Assembly: GCA_021325695.1 (NCBI GenBank)
Contig: JAJTCR010000149.1
Coordinates: 1-5,087, forward strand
Source: Steroidobacteraceae bacterium
GTDB lineage: Bacteria; Pseudomonadota; Gammaproteobacteria; Steroidobacterales; Steroidobacteraceae
Direction of reading: 5' to 3'
Length of the DNA: 5,087 nucleotides
Below the pieces are notes generated by a model that did no database searches, was not told the DNA's origin, and saw only the letters and a program-made list of their open reading frames with translations. Position 1 is the first letter of the stretch. Every line of letters starts with the position of its first letter. This document shows positions 1 through 5,087 of the stretch, piece after piece. Position numbers and translations under genes: made by a program.

Positions 1-2057
<2,057 letters not shown>

Positions 2058-2074
2058 GAATCCGTCTGTCCAAG

Positions 2075-2090
2075 CGACCGCGCAGGGTCG
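2075..2090 (-). promoter_or_regulatory. Short hairpin upstream of the gyrA start codon
   Basis: On the minus strand CGACC (2090-2086), a 6-nt loop and GGTCG (2079-2075) can form a 5-bp GC-rich stem ending 17 nt before the gyrA ATG. A second copy of GGTCG, inside the direct repeat CGGTCGCT at 2127-2120, could pair with the same CGACC. Short GC-rich stems arise easily by chance in DNA of this composition. Confidence 0.25.
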
Positions 2091-2101
2091 TCACAAGGTG
2101 G

Positions 2102-2131
2102 TTTTCGGGCCGCCGGGAGAGCGACCGAAAA
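2102..2131 (-). promoter_or_regulatory. Inverted repeat at the 5' end of the predicted gyrA leader
   Basis: The minus strand reads TTTTCGG (2131-2125), a 16-nt loop, then CCGAAAA (2108-2102), a perfect 7-bp inverted repeat. If transcription starts near 2134, this hairpin would sit almost at the RNA 5' end. It is not followed by a U-run in the gyrA direction, so it does not look like an intrinsic terminator. A 5' stabilising or regulatory stem is possible, and chance cannot be excluded. Confidence 0.35.
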
Positions 2132-2140
2132 AGAAGCGAA

Positions 2141-2149
2141 ATCATAGCA
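2141..2149 (-). promoter_or_regulatory. Predicted gyrA promoter, extended -10 (TGCTATGAT)
   Basis: On the minus strand TGC (2149-2147) runs directly into TATGAT (2146-2141), an extended -10 of the TGn-TATAAT kind one base from consensus. No good -35 hexamer lies 16-18 bp upstream, which fits the extended -10 class. It would start RNA near 2134 and give a leader of roughly 75 nt before the gyrA ATG. It is one of few AT-rich patches in the region. This is a motif match only; the start site is inferred. Confidence 0.55.
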
Positions 2150-2189
2150 CGAGGCGCTGCCCAAATGCCCGTCGCAGCACGGCTTTTTC

Positions 2190-2208
2190 CGGTAACCGAG
2201 CGTGCTCG
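2190..2208. repeat. Two abutting small dyads upstream of the mtaD -10 box
   Basis: CGGT-A-ACCG (2190-2198) is a 9-bp dyad and CGAGC-GT-GCTCG (2197-2208) a 12-bp dyad; they overlap by two bases. Together they fill the -35 region and spacer of the predicted mtaD promoter, where an operator could lie. The arms are only 4 and 5 bp and no regulator family is recognised from the motif. Confidence 0.25.
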
Positions 2209-2213
2209 CCCGC

Positions 2214-2219
2214 TATACT
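2214..2219 (+). promoter_or_regulatory. Predicted -10 box (TATACT) of the mtaD operon
   Basis: TATACT at 2214-2219 differs from TATAAT at one position and lies 25 bp before the mtaD ATG. Transcription would begin near 2226, giving a very short leader of about 20 nt that still contains the Shine-Dalgarno sequence. No convincing -35 hexamer is seen at the right distance (GGTAAC at 17-bp spacing), so an activator, or simply a weak promoter, is plausible. Confidence 0.5.
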
Positions 2220-2233
2220 GCCGCCCCCGATCT

Positions 2234-2238
2234 GGAAG
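2234..2238 (+). promoter_or_regulatory. Ribosome binding site that fixes the mtaD start
   Basis: GGAAG lies 6 nt before the ATG at 2245. The reading frame stays open upstream to an ATG at 2023, but that extension would overlap gyrA, pass through both predicted promoters and add 74 residues unlike the family. The start at 2245 is therefore preferred. Confidence 0.75.
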
Positions 2239-2244
2239 TCCCCC

Positions 2245-3579
2245 ATGGAGTCCGTAGACACGCTCGTTTGCGCGCGCTGGGTCCTGCCCGTCGAACCTGA
2301 CGGGCCGACGCTCGCCGACCACGCGGTCGCGATCCGGGCCGGCCGCATCGTGGCCGTGCTCCCGATCGAAGAGGCCCGGACTCGTTATCGCGCCGACGAA
2401 TCGATCGAGCGTGCGCACCACGTGCTGCTGCCGGGCTTCGTCAATGCGCACACGCACGCAGCCATGACGTTGCTGCGAGGACGTGCCGAGAACGTGTCGT
2501 TCGGGCCCTGGCTGCGCGAGGCGATCTGGCCGATCGAGCGTCGCTGGGTCGACCCTGAATACGTCCGCGATGGCACGGAACTCGCGATCGCCGAAATGCT
2601 GCGCGCAGGGGTGACCTGCTTCGGTGACATGCACCTGTGGCCCGAAATCGTGGCGCGCACGGCCGCCGAGTTGCACATGCGCGCGAGTGTCGGGCTCGTC
2701 GTGGTGGAGTCCGCCACGCGATGGGCCTCCGGGCCGAACGAGTACATCGAGAAAGGCCTGGCGCTGCGCGACGAATATCGCGGCGACCCGCTCGTCTCGA
2801 CGTTCTTCGCGCCGCACGCGCCGTACACCGTCGATGACGCCACGCTGCTGCGCATCCGACGCCTGGCCGACGAACTCGAGATGCAGGTCGGCATGCACCT
2901 GCACGAGTCGGCGTGGGAGATCGAACGATCGCGCGAACTGCACGGCCTGCGCCCGCTCGACCGGCTCAAGAAGCTCGGCCTCGCCAATCCGTTGCTCGTC
3001 GCCGTCCACCTGACACAGGTCGAACCGTCGGACGTCGACTGTCTCGCGGCGGCCGGCGCGGCGGTCGTCCACTGCCCGCAGTCGAACCTGAAGCTCGGCA
3101 ACGGCGCGTGCCCGGCCACTGAACTCCTCGAGCGGGGCGTGCCCGTCGCGCTGGGCACCGATGGCGCGGCCTCGAACAACGACCTCGACGTGCTGTCGGA
3201 GATGCAGACGGCGGGATTCCTGGCTTCGGGGATCACGGGCCGGCCGGGCAGCCTGGTCTCGAAAGACCTCCTGCGCATGGCGACGCTCGAAGGCGCGCGT
3301 GCGCTCGGTCTCGGCGATGTCACGGGAAGCCTCGAGGCCGGCAAGTGGGCCGACCTGTGTTGCATCGACCTTCGGGTACCCGCCAGCTGGCCGGTGCACG
3401 ACGTCGAGGCCACGCTCGTGTACGCGTGCAGCGCGCGACAAGTCACGGACACCTGGGTCGCGGGCCGTCACGTCTACGCCGAGGGCACGCTCCGGTATCT
3501 GGATGAATCGGCCGTGCTCGACCGGGCGGATGCATGGCGGGCACGGATCGACGCGGGACATGGCGGGAGTGACGAATGA
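2245..3579 (+). CDS. mtaD: 5-methylthioadenosine / S-adenosylhomocysteine deaminase (amidohydrolase superfamily)
   Basis: This 444-residue cytosolic metal enzyme hydrolyses the 6-amino group of 5'-methylthioadenosine and/or S-adenosylhomocysteine, giving the inosine form and ammonia. The TIM-barrel amidohydrolase landmarks are all present: NAHTHAAM with metal ligands His69 and His71, HLHES with metal ligand His218 and catalytic Glu221, His255 in VAVHLTQ, and the metal-binding Asp306 in LGTDGAASNN. The His255-Asp306 spacing of 51 matches what I recall for the characterised Thermotoga enzyme (His228, Asp279). Length equals that recalled for the Pseudomonas homologue, where MTA is deaminated to methylthioinosine. 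The C-terminal GSLEAGKWADL segment is the usual return to the small beta domain. It is first in the operon, and its TGA overlaps the ubiG ATG by 4 bp. Other TRZ/ATZ deaminases (guanine, chlorohydrolase) are less likely; the exact preference between MTA and SAH is not visible. Confidence 0.93.
   Translation: MESVDTLVCARWVLPVEPDGPTLADHAVAIRAGRIVAVLPIEEARTRYRADESIERAHHVLLPGFVNAHTHAAMTLLRGRAENVSFGPWLREAIWPIERRWVDPEYVRDGTELAIAEMLRAGVTCFGDMHLWPEIVARTAAELHMRASVGLVVVESATRWASGPNEYIEKGLALRDEYRGDPLVSTFFAPHAPYTVDDATLLRIRRLADELEMQVGMHLHESAWEIERSRELHGLRPLDRLKKLGLANPLLVAVHLTQVEPSDVDCLAAAGAAVVHCPQSNLKLGNGACPATELLERGVPVALGTDGAASNNDLDVLSEMQTAGFLASGITGRPGSLVSKDLLRMATLEGARALGLGDVTGSLEAGKWADLCCIDLRVPASWPVHDVEATLVYACSARQVTDTWVAGRHVYAEGTLRYLDESAVLDRADAWRARIDAGHGGSDE
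3565..3569 (+). promoter_or_regulatory. Ribosome binding site of ubiG inside mtaD
   Basis: GGGAG lies 6 nt before the ubiG ATG at 3576, within the last codons of mtaD. It supports the ATGA overlap start and allows both reinitiation and fresh ribosome entry at ubiG. Confidence 0.65.
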
Positions 3580-4298
3580 CGACGGCTGCCGAAAAGTTGA
3601 ACGTCGACCCGGCGGAAATCGCCCGGTTCGAAGCGGCCGCGAGTCGCTGGTGGGATCCGCAGGGCGAGATGCGCCCGCTGCACGACCTGAATCCCGTACG
3701 GCTGCAATACGTCGAACGCGCGGGTCCGCTGGTCGCGCGCAAGGTGCTGGACGTCGGTTGCGGCGGCGGCCTGCTCTCCGAGGCCATGGCCCGCAAGGGC
3801 GCCCGCGTGACGGGTATCGATCTGGCCGAAGACCTGCTGCAGGTGGCGCGGCTGCACTCGCTGGAAGGCGGGATCGACGTGGACTACCTGCTCGAGTCCG
3901 CCGAAGCGCACGCCGCCGGTCACGCCGGCGAGTACGACATCGCTGCGTGCATGGAGATGCTGGAACACGTGCCCGACCCCACCGCGGTGGTCGATGCACT
4001 GGCCCGGCTGGTGCGACCGGGCGGTCACGTGTTCATCTCGACGCTCAATCGCACGCTCAAGTCGTACGCGATGGCGGTGATCGGCGCCGAGTACGTATTA
4101 CGTCTGCTGCCGGCAGGTACGCACACGTATGAGAAGTTCATCCGGCCCTCGGAGCTGCGTCAGTGGGCGCGCGGCGCGGGGCTCGACGTCGTCGACATCG
4201 CCGGCCTCGACTACGACCCGTTCTCACGCAAGGCACGGCTCGCGACGGACGCGAGCGTGAATTACCTGATGCACCTGCGACGCGCCGGGGTCGCATGA
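3576..4298 (+). CDS. ubiG: Ubiquinone biosynthesis O-methyltransferase UbiG
   Basis: UbiG carries out both O-methylations of ubiquinone synthesis, on the polyprenyl catechol intermediate and on 3-demethylubiquinol, using S-adenosylmethionine. The 240-residue length is usual. The N-terminus has the family ASRWWDPQGEMRPLHDLNP (residues 22-40). The class I SAM-binding motif VLDVGCGGG is at 57-65, with acidic Asp82 at the end of strand 2 (VTGIDLAE). The hallmark MEMLEHVPDP is at 126-135. Beyond it, the LNRTLKSYAMAVIGAEYV stretch and the following LRLLPAGTH correspond to the insertion that contacts membrane lipid in E. coli UbiG. The start ATG overlaps the mtaD stop as ATGA and has its own Shine-Dalgarno sequence; the stop overlaps the next gene in the same way. 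Its presence implies a ubiquinone-using respiratory proteobacterium. Its by-product SAH is a possible substrate of the upstream deaminase (inference). Confidence 0.97.
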   Translation: MTTAAEKLNVDPAEIARFEAAASRWWDPQGEMRPLHDLNPVRLQYVERAGPLVARKVLDVGCGGGLLSEAMARKGARVTGIDLAEDLLQVARLHSLEGGIDVDYLLESAEAHAAGHAGEYDIAACMEMLEHVPDPTAVVDALARLVRPGGHVFISTLNRTLKSYAMAVIGAEYVLRLLPAGTHTYEKFIRPSELRQWARGAGLDVVDIAGLDYDPFSRKARLATDASVNYLMHLRRAGVA

Positions 4299-4978
4299 GC
4301 CGCGCCGCCGCGATCCTCTTCGACCTCGACGGCACCTTGCTCGACACCGCGCCGGACATGGTCGGCGCGCTGAACCGGCTGCGCGTCGAAGAAGGGTGCG
4401 CGCCGCTGCCCTTTGCCGACGTTCGCACTTCGGTGTCGCACGGCGCGATGCGACTGGTCAGGCTCGGCTTTCCGGACGCTGGCCAGCACGACATCGAGCG
4501 CTTGCGGCTGAGGTTCCTCGAACTCTATGCGCACAACCTCGCCGACGGCACCTGCCTGTTCCCGGGCCTCGACGAGGTCCTGGCGGCGCTGGAATCCGAC
4601 GGCCTGCCCTGGGGCGTCGTGACGAACAAACCGGGTTGGCTCACGGACCCGCTGCTCGACCGGCTCGGCCTGGCCAGTCGTGCGTGCTGCGTCGTCAGCG
4701 GCGACACGGTGGCCGAGCGCAAGCCGCACCCGCTGCCGCTGCTGCATGCGGCACAGCTGACGGGCGTGCCGCCGCACCGGTGCGTTTACGTCGGCGACGC
4801 CGAACGCGACATCGTCGCCGGCCGCGCCGCAGGCATGCAGACGGTTGTGGCGGCCTACGGCTATCTGGGACCGGAGGACCGGCCGTTGCAGTGGAATCCG
4901 CACGGCATCGTCGAGCGGCCGGGCGAGTTGCCCGACTGGTTCACCTTGCGTCACCTCGGCACCGCGGTGGCGACGTGA
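4295..4978 (+). CDS. mupP: HAD-superfamily phosphatase, MupP-like (MurNAc-6-phosphate phosphatase) or Gph
   Basis: A 227-residue HAD hydrolase with every catalytic motif: DLDGT at 10-14 (nucleophile Asp10, acid/base Asp12), Thr110 in VVTNKP, Lys143 in ERKPHP, and GDAERD with Asp168 and Asp172. The helical cap lies between motif I and about residue 80. WGVVTNKP and the late AAYGYLGPED closely resemble the Pseudomonas protein next to ubiG, which I recall as MupP, the MurNAc-6-phosphate phosphatase of peptidoglycan recycling. Many genomes label this gene phosphoglycolate phosphatase (gph), which clears the 2-phosphoglycolate made in DNA repair; sequence alone does not settle the substrate. The start ATG overlaps the ubiG TGA (ATGA at 4295-4298), with only a weak GGGG upstream, suggesting translational coupling. 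The partner recycling genes (amgK, murU) are not in the window. The HAD call is near certain; the symbol is moderately supported. Confidence 0.9.
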   Translation: MSRAAAILFDLDGTLLDTAPDMVGALNRLRVEEGCAPLPFADVRTSVSHGAMRLVRLGFPDAGQHDIERLRLRFLELYAHNLADGTCLFPGLDEVLAALESDGLPWGVVTNKPGWLTDPLLDRLGLASRACCVVSGDTVAERKPHPLPLLHAAQLTGVPPHRCVYVGDAERDIVAGRAAGMQTVVAAYGYLGPEDRPLQWNPHGIVERPGELPDWFTLRHLGTAVAT

Positions 4979-5087
4979 GCGAGTTCGGCTCCACGGCCCT
5001 GCTGCTGCTCGCACTCTCCACCGCGTTCGGCCTGATCGTGGGCGTACTGCTCGGCCGTCGCGGTCGGCACGAGGCCGAGGTGCGTCT
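4975..5087 (+). CDS. rmuC: Probable RmuC family protein, N-terminal 37 codons (cut by right edge)
   Basis: An open frame begins at a GTG that overlaps the preceding stop (GTGA at 4975-4978) and runs to the edge. Residues 8-27 form one hydrophobic helix (ALLLLALSTAFGLIVGVLLG) followed by the basic stretch RRGR and then a charged, Glu-rich start, that is, an N-terminal membrane anchor with the positive side in the cytoplasm. RmuC proteins begin this way, with one anchor followed by a long coiled coil and a nuclease-like domain, and I recall rmuC downstream of ubiG-gph in some gammaproteobacteria. The nuclease-like domain is not visible, so the family name rests on the anchor and context. RmuC is associated with limiting DNA inversions and recombination. 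Another single-anchor coiled-coil protein remains possible. The GTG start and weak GGTGG site 4 nt before it fit coupling to the upstream gene. Confidence 0.55.
   Translation, partial: MSEFGSTALLLLALSTAFGLIVGVLLGRRGRHEAEVR

Noticed and set aside
2102..2131. Intrinsic terminator between gyrA and mtaD
   Set aside because: The genes diverge, so no transcript should end here, and the 7-bp stem with a 16-nt loop is not followed by a U-run in either direction.
2385..3452. A 355-codon minus-strand frame opposite mtaD
   Set aside because: It lies wholly inside mtaD and is Ser/Arg-rich without motifs; it is a shadow of mtaD.
4262..5014. A 250-codon minus-strand frame opposite the HAD phosphatase
   Set aside because: The plus strand carries all four HAD motifs in order; the antisense product has no recognisable features.

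Overview
The window looks like ordinary core chromosome of a GC-rich gammaproteobacterium (by eye about two-thirds G+C). Three things point there: a GyrA with the gammaproteobacterial linker, a UbiG with its membrane-contact segment, and the gene order gyrA / mtaD / ubiG / HAD phosphatase, which I recall from Pseudomonas and Xanthomonas relatives. The genus cannot be fixed from the sequence.

Layout: positions 1-2057 (minus strand) hold the first 685 codons of gyrA, running off the left edge. Positions 2058-2244 are a 187-bp divergent intergenic region. It contains a plausible extended -10 promoter and a structured leader for gyrA on the minus strand, and a TATACT -10 box, a small dyad and a good Shine-Dalgarno sequence for the rightward genes. 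From 2245 to the right edge four genes sit on the plus strand in one apparent operon, each overlapping the next by exactly 4 bp: mtaD (MTA/SAH deaminase), ubiG (ubiquinone O-methyltransferase), a MupP/Gph-type HAD phosphatase, and the first 37 codons of a membrane-anchored protein, probably RmuC.

How they work together: UbiG uses S-adenosylmethionine and releases S-adenosylhomocysteine, a nucleoside that MtaD-family enzymes can deaminate, so the first two genes may be linked through SAM by-product handling. The HAD phosphatase most resembles MurNAc-6-phosphate phosphatase of cell-wall recycling, though phosphoglycolate phosphatase is a possible alternative. RmuC is linked to DNA recombination. 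Apart from the deaminase-methyltransferase pair, the operon looks like translationally coupled housekeeping genes rather than one pathway.

I found no mobile element, CRISPR array, tRNA, rRNA or clearly new system. The points most worth a second look are the compact divergent control region, the gyrA leader with competing short pairings, and the unbroken chain of 4-bp gene overlaps.
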